From Sacculina carcini (lineage: Eukaryota; Arthropoda; Thecostraca; Sacculinidae), in assembly GCA_916048095.2 (NCBI GenBank), contig OU696586.1, forward strand, positions 5,158,249 through 5,222,248: DNA of 64,000 bases, written 5' to 3'. The translations under genes and the position numbers were made by a program. This document shows, piece by piece, positions 41,624-52,700 of this stretch (within the stretch, counting starts at the first letter, position 1; each line of letters opens with the position of its first letter). The notes under the pieces are model-generated. The model was not told the DNA's origin. It worked only from the letters and a program-made list of their open reading frames with translations, and ran no database searches.

Positions 41624-43261
41624 CTAATCGCATCGCTTAGCCGATCGTCCTCTCTCCGAGTCAGGTGGGGACCCACTTGGAGAGGCCGAGAGCTTCCGCT
41701 TAGAGGAACTCTCCACCTCCATGGCAGTGGTGGGAGTCGCTCCGTCGTGTGCGGAAGGCGGTGCGCTAGCAACCGCCGAGCGCGGAGATGCAGGGACCGC
41801 GCTCGCTTTGTGACCGGGAGATGCTCGCCGGTCACTCCTCGGCGAGGCTGACTTGACCGAACGGCGGCTCTTGTGCTGTACCACCGTCCAGTCTCCGGAT
41901 TTCCTCCGGTTCGGAGACGACCGCTCTGCTGGCTTGGAAGCCTGCTGAGCGGCCGGTTTTTTGCCGCCCTGACTAACCGGCATCGCTGCCGATTTGCCAG
42001 CGCGGTCCATCGGCCGGCTGACCGGCCGATCGGCGACCCGCTGAGGTCGCCGCTCAGCAGCCTTTTCAGGCTGCTGGGGAGCGGCCGCCTTGGGCCGCTG
42101 GGTTGCGGCCGTCTGGGACCGCTGGGTCGCGGACGCCTGGGACCGCTGGGGTGCGGCCGTTGGCGACCGCGACACGGCAGCCTCCTCAGGCCGCCGATCA
42201 ACCGGTGTTGGTTCAAGCTCATGTTTATCAGCCCCAGGTACGACCAGCTTCAAGCCCATTCGTCCCGCCAGCTTCAAGAAGTCTCCAACAGTCAGCTTCT
42301 CCAAAAACGAGTCGACAGACTGTGGAGGCTGAGCCGACTTCGTGACGACGCCGGCAAAGGACGGGCCCGACGGATGCGAGCTGCGATATACAGCACGCGC
42401 CTCGCCGAAACTGCAGCGCTGGGCAGCGCGGATAGCCAGAATTTCTTTTTCTTTCAGCCATTCCGGGCAGTCACGCGACGAGGACGCATGACCGCTGCTC
42501 CTGCAATTGACGCAGAAATACTCATTCTCGCAATCAGCAGCGGTGTGCCGTTCGGATGAGCAGCGTCCGCAGATCTCAGCACGGTTGCAGCGGGAGCTCG
42601 TATGCCCGAAACGTTGGCACCTGTAGCATCGCATTGGGTTGGGTACGTAGGGGCGGACACGGATACGCTGACGGATGTCACCGATCTTGATGTCATCCGG
42701 CAGAACAGCACCGTCAAACGTGAGGAAGAAAGAGTGCGTTGGCACCTCGCTACCCTCACGCCGTCGGACGATGCGCTCCACACGAATGACACCCTGGGAT
42801 GACAAACCGTCGCAGATTTCATCGTTATCAACACCCTCCAGCGCACGACAGAACAGAACACCTCTGGCGTGGTTCAATGTCGAGTGCGCACACACCGAGA
42901 TGGGGGTGCTCACCCAACGCTTGTTTTCACCCGTACCCACGCGATACCGGAATGTGTCGGCCTTCATCGCGCGGGATGCTGCCGTCTCATTGCCGTATTT
43001 AACCAGCAGAGAACCGTCTCTCTGTCGGCTGGCCTCGACAGGCGCGTCTCCGATGTTCTTGAAACCATCCAGACGACGGAATGGGTTCAGCGAGGACAAT
43101 TTCACGTGTTCATTGGTGCTGGTAAAAACCAGCACCATCGGCACAGGTGCAGCACGACTGTCGCCGTGCAAGTGGCTCAAAGTACGACCACCTTTCGGCG
43201 GCCGTGGCCGATCGCCCGATGGACGACCAGCAGGTGGGGTGGTTGGAGTTTTTGAAGCCAT
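41624..43261 (-). CDS. LINE ORF1, gag-like RNA-binding protein (unit 6 copy)
   Basis: 545 codons from the ATG at 43261 (MASKTPTTPPAG). The frame extends 15 codons further up to a GTG, which I reject as the start. The N-terminal half carries VFTSTNEHVKLSSLNPF and a globular segment typical of I/Jockey-type ORF1s. Three CCHC knuckles follow at about residues 210-270: CYRCQRFGHTSSRC, CGRCSSERHTAADC, CVNCRSSGHASSSRDC. A conserved helix after the knuckles (KEKEILAIRAAQRCSF) precedes a basic Pro/Ser/Arg-rich tail with 8-residue repeats (TQRSQTAA-like) and KRKLSASPSGSPP, a likely nuclear-localisation signal. It binds the LINE RNA to form the ribonucleoprotein particle (family knowledge). Confidence 0.9.
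   Translation of the reverse strand: MASKTPTTPPAGRPSGDRPRPPKGGRTLSHLHGDSRAAPVPMVLVFTSTNEHVKLSSLNPFRRLDGFKNIGDAPVEASRQRDGSLLVKYGNETAASRAMKADTFRYRVGTGENKRWVSTPISVCAHSTLNHARGVLFCRALEGVDNDEICDGLSSQGVIRVERIVRRREGSEVPTHSFFLTFDGAVLPDDIKIGDIRQRIRVRPYVPNPMRCYRCQRFGHTSSRCNRAEICGRCSSERHTAADCENEYFCVNCRSSGHASSSRDCPEWLKEKEILAIRAAQRCSFGEARAVYRSSHPSGPSFAGVVTKSAQPPQSVDSFLEKLTVGDFLKLAGRMGLKLVVPGADKHELEPTPVDRRPEEAAVSRSPTAAPQRSQASATQRSQTAATQRPKAAAPQQPEKAAERRPQRVADRPVSRPMDRAGKSAAMPVSQGGKKPAAQQASKPAERSSPNRRKSGDWTVVQHKSRRSVKSASPRSDRRASPGHKASAVPASPRSAVASAPPSAHDGATPTTAMEVESSSKRKLSASPSGSPPDSERGRSAKRCD
42085..42165 (-). repeat. 24-bp minisatellite in LINE ORF1 tail
   Basis: A 24-bp period encodes 8-residue repeats (variants of RSQTAATQ). 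The intact copies have more repeats than the old plus-strand copy near 3240-3290, so length changes in frame between copies. Confidence 0.6.
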
Positions 43262-44009
43262 GAATTGTTTGTTTGTCTCTGCGCGCACGACCACCCTCCT
43301 CTGCACGGGGCCCTACTGGGGGGACGGGCAGAGCCAGCATGGGATGCCACGCCAGTGGTGGTGCGCGCTGTACGGGCACCGAATACCCCTGAGCTCGCTG
43401 CGAGCTCCGCCCGGTACGAGTCCGCGGGAGCTACAGCACCGGGCCCGGACCAGTGACCCCCACCGGTCCATCTGGACACAGCAACTGCAAACGGCGGACA
43501 CTGCACCGGGCGGGACCCCCCTCGAGCACCAGGCACCTCACCCTTGACCCTCTTGAGCCCTATCCGGCCACCCGTGCCGGCGTCGGACCATTCTCTCCAC
43601 TGTCGAGGAGCCAAACAGCGGCCCCGTCGGGGTTCGACGCGCAGGCCAAAGACGAGTGTTGCGTCACGCCACCACTATACCCCGGGTGACGTGACACTCA
43701 GCGGCCAGGATCCTGTTTGCCGATCCGACGGGGGAGGGTTTCCAGATGGCCGTTGGCTGCTAACCAGCTCATCCGCCCTTTGACAGGTCTTGTTTTTCTT
43801 CCTGCTGGGTGTCTGGCCACCCTCCTCACTGGCATAGGCCAGTGGGGGGCCGGATTAGTCGCCGACATTCCGACCATGCGGCTGGTTGTACCGGGTTACA
43901 TGTTACCAGTAGCAGGCCGAAACCTGACCAGACATGTCTGCCTTTAGTCGCCTCTTACGACACGCGGCAGCTACGGCGGCAGAATTCTAACCCCCCTACC
44001 GCAGGGGGG
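43262..44009 (-). promoter_or_regulatory. LINE 5' UTR with terminal hairpin
   Basis: 750 bp of GC-rich, gene-free sequence. The first bases form CCCCCCT-GCGGT-AGGGGGG. Further in are CGTGTCGTAAGAGGCGAC and a tract around GGAAACCCTCCC. An internal Pol II promoter is expected for this class but I cannot point to specific elements. The overlapping plus-strand frames here are shadows. Confidence 0.6.
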
Positions 44010-44022
44010 TGATTCCATCGTC
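44010..44022 (+). repeat. LINE target-site duplication, right copy
   Basis: Exact repeat of 37659-37671. Confidence 0.9.
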
Positions 44023-44129
44023 AATGCGACTTGAATTGTTAAATATATTTCAATAGACGAAAATCAATAGATAAACAATATTAAATCTTCTTGTGCTTCA
44101 ATATGTGAATCCACTCAATACGGCTCATC

Positions 44130-44480
44130 ATGAACGGTTGTGGTGAATCCTTGTCGCAAACGCCTCACCAACCGTCCACGGTACATTCCGATGCTGATTT
44201 GATCAGTGAGTCCTTGCTTGTCACGCCTTCTGCCAATATCGGGACTCGTGAGAACGGTGGTGAGGTTGTGCGTGTTGCCGATTCTGGTGCCGTGACCCGG
44301 ATTGCTGATGATGCGAGTAGTTATTCTGGTGAGCATGGAGTCATCCAGACAGTGGAGGGCTCGTTTCCTCACATCACGGCGGACAAGAATGGTGACGAGG
44401 TGGATGCCCTTCCGGATCGTATGGAGTACACTATCAAGGATGTGGACAGTGGATCCGCCAGAGACGGGTTGAAGGGTTGA
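44130..44480 (+). other. 116-codon unknown frame (unit 6)
   Basis: Translation identical to the unit 1 copy. Upstream it reads GAATCCACTC, like unit 1 rather than units 2-5. Confidence 0.3.
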
Positions 44481-44797
44481 ACCAGGGGGCTTCATTTGAG
44501 GGGCTGTGTCTGCTGCCACAACATCGGCGCCCAGAAATACAAACATAAACAACGATAGATATACAATATTAAATCGCCTCACTCGCAGATTTGTTAAATT
44601 CTTGGGCAAATGAATATATAGATATTTATCAATGTAGTGCTCAACTAACTCGCTGTTTTTGAGAACACATGTTTCACAGAGGATGTTGCGTGTTCAGTCG
44701 GGATCAAATCACGTCGGTATCACTACTGTGTTGATAGTGGACAACGCATAGCAAGTATATACACACACGTATGACCCGTAGCAATGTGGCGTCTGGT

Positions 44798-46691
44798 TCA
44801 TGCCCACGCCTCTGGTGGCCGGGGCTCGTCGAAGTAGGCCTGGCGGCGCCACCTCATCTCGTGCAGCGGCAGCTGCAGTCCGTCCTCACCACTGTCACAA
44901 ACTCGACTGACGGCCCTCCACTGCGGCAGCAGTGGCAGGTGGCGCTGTTGTAGGGCGCCATCACCGCATACGCGTGACGGGCCGTCAGCCGGGTTGAGGG
45001 AGGTCGGTATGTAGGCCACAACATATGGCATCTGTCCCACCAGGTGCCAATAGGCTGCTCCCATGGCCAGCGGGATCCTCTGTCTGGCCAAATTGTAGGC
45101 CACTCCAATGTTGTCAATGGCCACCATGGCGTGTTGACTACCCCGAGCTCGGGCGACCGCTAAGCCCATGATGGCCGCGCGCATTTCAGCCAGGTAGATG
45201 TTGGTAGCGCGTGCGGCCCAGGGTATGGCCCATGTGCGGTCGCGGGTCGCCAATCCTGTTCCCGTGGTTGAGGCATCAGTGGCTATCAGGAAGTCGACTG
45301 GCCCTGGCACCCGCAGCGGTTGGAGCGTCGTGAATCCGGCTGCGTAGCGGCCGGCCTCCTCAGGATAGTGCAGGATGAGGGTGACGATGTTGGTTGGCAG
45401 TCGCAAAATCCGTAGGACGAAGGAGACATAGCCCGCCAGGCGCTGTCGCCATGCGAAGCTCCGGGTGGGCGCCGTCTGGATCGCCGCTTGAAGGGAGCGC
45501 CTGAGGCTCAGTGGCAGCTGCACTTGTGGCTGCGGGTCCATGCAAAGGCGCAGGCCCAAGAACTCGATGGTCCTGGTTGGTGTCCACTGACATTTGGTCG
45601 GGTTCGTTCCTATCCCCAGCTGGCATAGGTAGGCGGGAACGGTCCGGAGAACGTGCGGCGGCCCCATAACGAGGAAATCGTCGAGGTATGGCACTACCCG
45701 CGCCGGCGGGCAGTGCCGTTCGATAGCGCGCGCTGTCGACCAGCTGACCCGCTGCATTATGGCCGGGGCGCTTCCCAGCCCCATGGGCAGGCGGGTCCAT
45801 TCAAAAAGCTGGTTGCGATATACCACTCGCATGAATGAGGCCAGTCCGGGACTGAGTGGCAGCTGGTAAAAGCCATGACGCATGTCGAACTTTACCAGCT
45901 GCCACTCCGGATGAGCCGCCGCCAGCATCAACGCCTCTTGGAGTCGCGGCAGCTTGATGCTGTAGGAAGCCAATAGCGGTGTAGCGGCCAATAGCGGTAA
46001 TGGGCTTGGGGTCATAAATGACCCGTGCCGAGCCGTCCGCTTTAGGGATGGCGAAGATTCTGAACGTTGGACCCCGTCGAGATGACGATGGTCGGAGGAT
46101 GTCCGCTTCCACCAGCGCTGTCATGATAGCGTCCATTTCTCGTGATGCTCTTGTGGGATGCCATTCGCCCCGGGCCTGAGCCGGAATGCGCGTGCGGACG
46201 CCTTTACGGAGGATGCTACTCACCATCTCGTCGTGGTGTGGGTGAGGCTGCATAATGGCCGTGTCGTGGAAGCTGGGTGGAGTCAGCTGACCATGAGGGC
46301 CGCTCTGAAGGCCCCGTAGAAAACTGAGGCCGCTAGCGTCGGCGGCCTCCTCGCTGTCGGACGTGGCGGCTGGGCTAGCACCTGAGGCTGCCTCGTCGCC
46401 TGAGGACGTGTAGAAACGTTCTTCCCCACCAATGATGTCCCAGGGCGCCGACATTTGTCGGCCCCAGGGGGAGTCTGCGTCCTGAGCGGGACTTTGTGGT
46501 TGTGTCAAGTCCATTGCTTCCAGGGCGTCCAATGCGGGAATCGCCTCGTCTTGGAAGTGCTCGGTGAGCAGGTCGTCCAGCCAGTCGGTGGGTCGTTGAG
46601 CCGGCTGGAGCTGCGCGTATTGACCTTGGCCAAGCAGAGCGACGTCGGGCCGCCAATGGCGTCTCGCCCCTAAGATCCGATGGGGCTTCAA
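44798..46691 (-). pseudogene. DIRS-like RT-RNase H, frameshifted (unit 6)
   Basis: Same 16-bp insertion and Leu-to-Pro change as unit 5. One private silent base (GTGGTTGAGG near 45267). Confidence 0.8.
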
Positions 46692-46698
46692 TGGTGAA

Positions 46699-47390
46699 GT
46701 GAAGCCTCGGTTGCCAGGGTTCCTCCAGGAACGCTCGTTTCAGCCACTAAGCCAATGGACCGACTCAGCTTTGACTTCAAAGGACCGTTGTCTTCCATGA
46801 GCAACAATAAATATATATTTGTCGCGGTTACCTTTCGCTTTTCCGTGCAAAGACACCTCCTCGTCGACAGTCATCCGCTGTTTAGAAGATATATTCTCCC
46901 TTTTCGGAACACCTGCGTTTGTCAATTCAGACAGAGGACTTGGGTTCATGTCTCAAGATGTTAGAAATCACTTACTGCAACAAGGCAAGCAAGTCGACGC
47001 CATACCATCCACAGGGTAATTCCCAAGTCGAGAGAGTTAACGACATTGTGTGGAAATCGGTGAAACTAGCGTTTCGTTCAACAGGCTTACGTGCACTGCA
47101 TTGTATACGCTGCCTCCTCTGTACTTCGACAAACTGCTCACCACACGAGCGGATGTTCCATTACGAAAGGTGTTCATCCATTAGAAAATCGTTGCCAATT
47201 TCGCTGACCCGCCCGGGACCAGTTCTACTGCAAAATTTCGTCCGTAACAACAAATATGAGCCTTTGGTGCGTAAAGTGGAGCTGTTGGACTCAAATCAAA
47301 TGTATGCCCACTTACGATATGCTGACGGTCGCGAGTCTTCGGTCTCCTTAAGAGGTATAGCTCCGTATCCTACTGATAACTATACACCTA
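46699..47390 (+). pseudogene. Gypsy integrase fragment (unit 6)
   Basis: Unit 1-type. A private base change gives KLAFRST instead of KLALRST. Confidence 0.85.
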
Positions 47391-47789
47391 ATGGTACAGA
47401 CCGGACACGCGGCGCTGAACGAGCTGGAGAACGATATGGCGACTATCAGAGGCGGTCTGCGGGAGATTCAGGGAGAACTGCAGTTTCAGCAAAATCGGTC
47501 CTCGTCGACATCTGCCAGTGATCTGTTTGTGCCGACCACGAAGGACTTCGTCGCCAAGGCAGCCTACAAATACCGACAACTGGACGAGAAGTTCAACAAG
47601 ATGAACAACCAGTACGCCAAGGTGATCGCTTATTTAGGCGAGGACCCGGCCAACATTCAGCCAGACGAGTTTTTCGGCGTATTTAACGCATTTCTGGCGG
47701 CATTCTCGGCGGCCGTCGACAACAACAACGCCAAACGCAAGCGGCTCGAGGAAGAAAAGAGAGTAGTATACGCCGTTTGTGGACAGTAG
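47391..47789 (+). CDS. Formin FH2 fragment (unit 6)
   Basis: 132 codons, identical in translation to units 1 and 4. Confidence 0.75.
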   Translation: MVQTGHAALNELENDMATIRGGLREIQGELQFQQNRSSSTSASDLFVPTTKDFVAKAAYKYRQLDEKFNKMNNQYAKVIAYLGEDPANIQPDEFFGVFNAFLAAFSAAVDNNNAKRKRLEEEKRVVYAVCGQ

Positions 47790-48283
47790 ATCCGCAAGAG
47801 ACGGATTGAAGGGTTGAACTAAGGGTCTTCATTTGAGGGGCTGTGTCTGCTGCCACAACATCGGCGCCCAGAAATGCAAACATAAACAACAATAGATATA
47901 CAATATTAAATCGCCTCACTCGCAGATTTGTTAAATTCTTGGGCAAATGAATATATAGAATGAATCTTGGGCGCTTCCGGTACATGGGGCCACCTTAGGG
48001 TGGTAATAGTGCTTGCACTCTTCCCATGCTACTGGATTTGCCTGTAATTAATAATAATAATAATAGATATTTATCCTGTGCTTGTCAGATACATGTTTGC
48101 CATCTTTCCTTAGTGGAGTAGGAAATTTGGTGTTTTTTCGTAATTTATCATGAGCATGGCCAGTTTCACATTATTCAGCACGTGTTTGTACATGGGAGCT
48201 TCGTTGGGGTTGAAGATGTCCGTGTATTTCATTGGCTGACGCTCTAGTTTATTGTTGTTGAGTAAATCAGTCTCGTCAACGGC

Positions 48284-49584
48284 ATGTCCGCTGCTCAGAA
48301 TCCTCCTGGTCATTTTCAGATCGAAGATGAAAAATTAAAAGAAAAGAAAAGGCTCATGTCAGAAAAATCATCGTTGCTGTGTTGTTTTCATACCCAATTT
48401 GGTAGACACAGGTGGACTCGTTTGCCATATGGAGTGTCGTGTGCGCCAGAAATTTGGCAACGCTTGATGTATGAGATGGTAGCGGATCTAGAGGATGTAG
48501 CGGTAATAGCCGATGACTTTATAGTATATGGAAAAGGTGAGACCCGCGCAGAGGCAATTGCCGATCATGATGCAAAATTGCGAGCATTTCTCGACAAGGC
48601 TCAGAAGAGTAATTTACGACTAAATCAGGACAAATTACGTTATCGTGTTCAGGAAGTTTCGTGGTTGGGTCATGTGGTAAGCGAAGCAGGAATTAAAGTG
48701 GCCGCTGTAGTTAAATTTCCGGCGCCAAGCAAAGAAATCGAGCTGAAGCGTTTCATGGGTATAGCATCATATATCTCGCGATTTATTCCCGAATTTTCAG
48801 CGGTAACAGCTCCGATGCGTCATTTGCTCAGTCAAAAATACGATTGGTTCTGGAGTGACTCGTGTCAGACTGCGTTTGAGCGAATCAAGCGATTACTAAC
48901 AGAGGCTCCTCTGCTGGTGTTTTATGATAAGGATGCCCCGGCGACTGTTCAGTGTGATGCATCCTCATCCGGTCTGGGTGCTGTGCTGCTGCGGCTGCTG
49001 CTGCTGCTGGGCGTCCAGTGGTGTACTGTTCCAGAGCGCTGACCGAGTCGGTTAAAGCTTACTCGCAAATAGAGAAAGAGTTGCTGGAGGTTACATTTGC
49101 AATGAAAAGGTTAGACCAGTTTGTATACGCTCGGCACGTAACAATTCAGACGGATCATAAGACGCTGGTTACCATTCGTGAAAAGCCTCTTGTGGAAGCA
49201 CCGCTTCGCTTGCAGAGAATGTTGATGACCTTGCAACGATATCAATTTGAATTAAAATACACACCTGGATCGGAAGTTCCTGTGGCTGATGCTCTGAGCC
49301 GTGCACCGATGTCGAACACTTGAGAGAGCGACGTGGGCGGTGGAAATTAATGAACACAGTCTGTCTGATGAGTTAGCGGTAACGGATGCGCGCTTGGAGA
49401 AATACAGAGAAGCGACGTTGGCAGATCCAGGCTTACAAAAAGTACGTGAGTACGTAATAAATGGGTGGCCGGAACAACGAAGCAGTGTCGATCAGGTAGC
49501 GGCCCCTTACTGGTCAGTGAAACATGAGTTGTCTGCTCAGAACGGCCTGGTTTACAAGTCAAACAGGCTGGTGATTCCATCGTC
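48284..49584 (+). pseudogene. Mag-type Gypsy pol fragment cut by LINE (unit 7)
   Basis: Same SAVTAPM and LLEVTF variants as unit 6, cut by a LINE at the same base. Confidence 0.9.
49572..49584 (+). repeat. LINE target-site duplication, left copy (unit 7)
   Basis: TGATTCCATCGTC, exact repeat at 55923-55935. Confidence 0.9.
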
Positions 49585-49749
49585 GTTCGTTATTTGTGTT
49601 TATGGGGTGCACCGGCCTCTGGGACCATACGGCACCCCCCAGTCTATTCACAGCCTAAACACCCAAAAATGATGGACATGAAGAATGGAATGATGAAATA
49701 AATAAGTGTGATAGTGAACAAAATGAATGTGAAAGTCAAGAAATAAAAC

Positions 49750-52700
49750 TCAATAAATAATTCTAAAAGGCAAAAGCCGTAAAAACTCAAAAATGCGGCC
49801 CTCAATGACCGCCGATTGCTCCTGTCCGAGTACATCGTGAATAGTCCGAACGGATCCAAGAAAACGTTGACGCGCCTCTGAGAATGATGGGCATTCCACC
49901 AGGATGTGCTGCACGGAGAGACGTACATTACATGCGCTGCACGTGGGTTCAGGTTGTCCGAGTAGAAGATGGCGATGCGTATCGTACGTGTGACCCACAC
50001 GCAGACGACAGAGCGCCACTTCCTCGGACCTCTTCCGGCGACAAGAGCACATCCAATGTCCGATTTCGGGCTTCACAGCTTTTAATTTGTTAGAACCACA
50101 TTCGTCCCAGGAGAGCTGCCAGCGAGAACGGATAAAACGATGGATGATAGGATAAAAGTCCGAATACGGAACGGGAAAGTTAAAATAAAATGAATAAAAG
50201 TCTCGTTCAGCAGCTCTTTTTGCGGCTCTGTCAGCTCGCTCGTTGCCCAAAATACCAATATGGGCCGGAATCCAGCAGAACTTTACACGCTTGCCCTGGT
50301 GGTGGATGATGTCAAGAGAGATAACAATCCTCTGTATAAGAGGATGTAAGGAGAAAGACGATAATGAAGTTAAAGCACTAAGGGAATCAGATAAAACTAA
50401 AAACAATGAAAAAGAAGATGAGCGAATAAAAACCAGGGCCAGCAGGATAGCGTGAAGTTCAGCCGTGTAAATGGAGGCGCTCGGTGGCAGCGTGCTCGAG
50501 CGGCACATACCTCCACTTACAAACGCACAACCCACACCACTGGCCGACTTAGATCCATCAGTGTACACGGCAGTATACCGTCCGTAAGAATGAATTCGCT
50601 CCAGTGTGTTTGAGCGAAGCACACTGGGCACTGTACGGTGTTTCGGCAGAGCTGCTAGCGAGACGTCAACCTCGGGTGTGACCAATTCCCAGGGTGACTC
50701 CGCCGTGTATTCTTGTCTGAGGACGTCGTTAGCAGCCATCCCGCATGACTCCAGCAGTGCCCTCATTTTGCTGCAAAACAGCACAGAACACTGAGGTCCT
50801 GGAAGATGCTGCTGCTCAGGCACATGCTGGGAAAATACCACGTCATACGCGGGGTTTTCATGGGTGCTTGCCAGCTTGCAAGAATAACGCATGACCAGCT
50901 CTTGACGACGGAGCGCCAGCGGAGCCTCATCAGCCTCAACAAGGAGGCTGACGATTGGCGACGTGCGAAACGCGCCGGTGGCAATGCGTATCCCTGCGTG
51001 GTGTACGACATTCAAACGGCCTTTTGCTGACTCCGAAGCCAGATCATATACGATGCTTGCGTAATCGAGACGCGACCTGACTAACGAGCGGTACAGAAGG
51101 AGAAGGGACTGTCGATCTGCTCCATACCGCATGCGGGAAACAGTCTTCAGCACATTCAGTGCCTTTAGACAAGTGATTCTCAGCTGTGAAATATGGTCGG
51201 TGTAGGTCAAGCGCGAGTCCAACGTGACCCCTAAAAACCGAACCGTGCGTTGGAATGAGACAGCACTGCCGTACAATTCCACTTCCATGTCAGGGCAGGC
51301 ACCTCGACGGCGGCAGAAGTGTACACCGACCGTTTTGGACGTCGAGAAGCGGAAGCCGTTACGCGTTCCCCAAGTCTCTATTTTATTCACCGCCAGCTGC
51401 AGTTGACGCTGGACAGCAACAGTGCTGCGGGAAGAACACCATATGGCGAAGTCGTCCACAAATAGAGACCGTCCAATCGAGGGAGGCAAATGATCGTCAA
51501 TGTCGTTGATCATTATGGCAAAAAGGGCCACGCTGAGCACACTACCCTGTGGAACGCCTTCTGCCTGATCGAACGAACGAGACAGGGAGTTCCCCACACG
51601 CACACAGAATGTGCGGTGCAAAAGGAAATTGTGTACGAACCTCCCCATGTTGCCTCTGACACCACAGCGATGCAGTTTGCGAAGAATACCATGTCGCCAT
51701 GTGGTGTCATATGCCTTTTCGATGTCAAAGAATATCGCCCCGACGTGGTGACCTCGCGTGAAACTTTCACGTACGCGAGAGTCAATGGTCACCAAGTGGT
51801 CTAACGTTGAGCGACCCTGGCGAAATCCGCACTGAGCATCATTGAACAGCCGACCGCGTTCCAGAAACCATACCAGCCGTCTGCAAACCATTTTCTCAAA
51901 CAGTTTGCAGAGACTGGAGGTAAGCGATATCGGGCGATAGTCAGACGGGTGATCGCCCGATTTGCCCTGTTTCATGATGGGTATCACGATTGCCCGTCGC
52001 CAGGAGGCCGGAAACTGCCCACCACTCCACAGATCATTGAAGACCTGCAGCAAGGTGGACAGCACTGCGGGCGACAGACGTTTCAGCATGAGGTTGTGCA
52101 CCTCATCAGGGCCTTCAGCCACATCGCGAAGCGATCGCAAGGCCGTTCTCAGCTCAGATGCAGAAAAATCGCTGTTGATTGGCAGCTGACAGCTGGTGGA
52201 GAAATCAACGGGTGATCTCTCGCACTGCTGTTTGATCGCCGCAAAATCAGGGTCGTCTACGTTTGCACGACAGCGCTCCGCTAAATATCGGCCAATTTCG
52301 TCAGCAACATGCTCCGGATTAATCACGTCCACGCCACTGATCTTCAGAGAAGGCAGTGGATTGGGACGGTACTTACCAGAGATGCGCTTTATACGGTCCC
52401 ATATGGTGGATATAGGACAATGCCGATTAATGCTGGACACATAGGACACCCACGAGGCCCGCTTCGCCTCGCGAAAGGTCCATCGAGCTTTTGCGCGAGC
52501 GTGGCGGAAGCAAAGCATGTTTGCCAACGTGCTGTTGCGCCGGAAGCGACCCCAGCAACGACGTCGCTCTCGCAACGCCGTAGCACACGCGTCTGTCCAC
52601 CAAGGAACAGGACGCCGCCGGGGACGCGATGCCGTACGCGGAATGCTCTGTTTGGCACAGGTGACAATGGCCTCAGCAAAACCTTCGACGCTGGGTCGAA

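Larger units (their letters stand above)
37672..44009 (-). mobile_element. I-like LINE, full-length intact copy (unit 6)
   Basis: 6338 bp between perfect 13-bp target-site duplications, minus strand. It has both ORFs uninterrupted, a 750-bp 5' UTR and a 165-bp 3' UTR. The 5' end is a hairpin, CCCCCCTGCGGTAGGGGGG (44009 down to 43991). The 3' end lacks a poly(A) tail and finishes in AAATAACGAAC after a GC-rich stem-loop. The RNase H domain, the three-knuckle ORF1 and the C-terminal Cys/His motif place it in the I group (I/Nimb-like). Confidence 0.93.
36411..48323. repeat. Array unit 6 with inserted LINE (11913 bp)
   Basis: Unit 1-type sequence with the 16-bp DIRS insertion, plus 6338 bp of LINE and a 13-bp target-site duplication: 5546+16+6338+13 equals the observed length exactly. 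The pol has SAVTAPM and LLEVTFAM variants shared only with unit 7. Confidence 0.9.

Noticed and set aside
42675..43547. 290-codon plus-strand frame and other long antisense frames inside the LINEs (for example 40396-41049, 41873-42559 and their unit 7 copies)
   Set aside because: They are mirror frames of GC-rich LINE ORF1 and ORF2, which are well supported on the minus strand.
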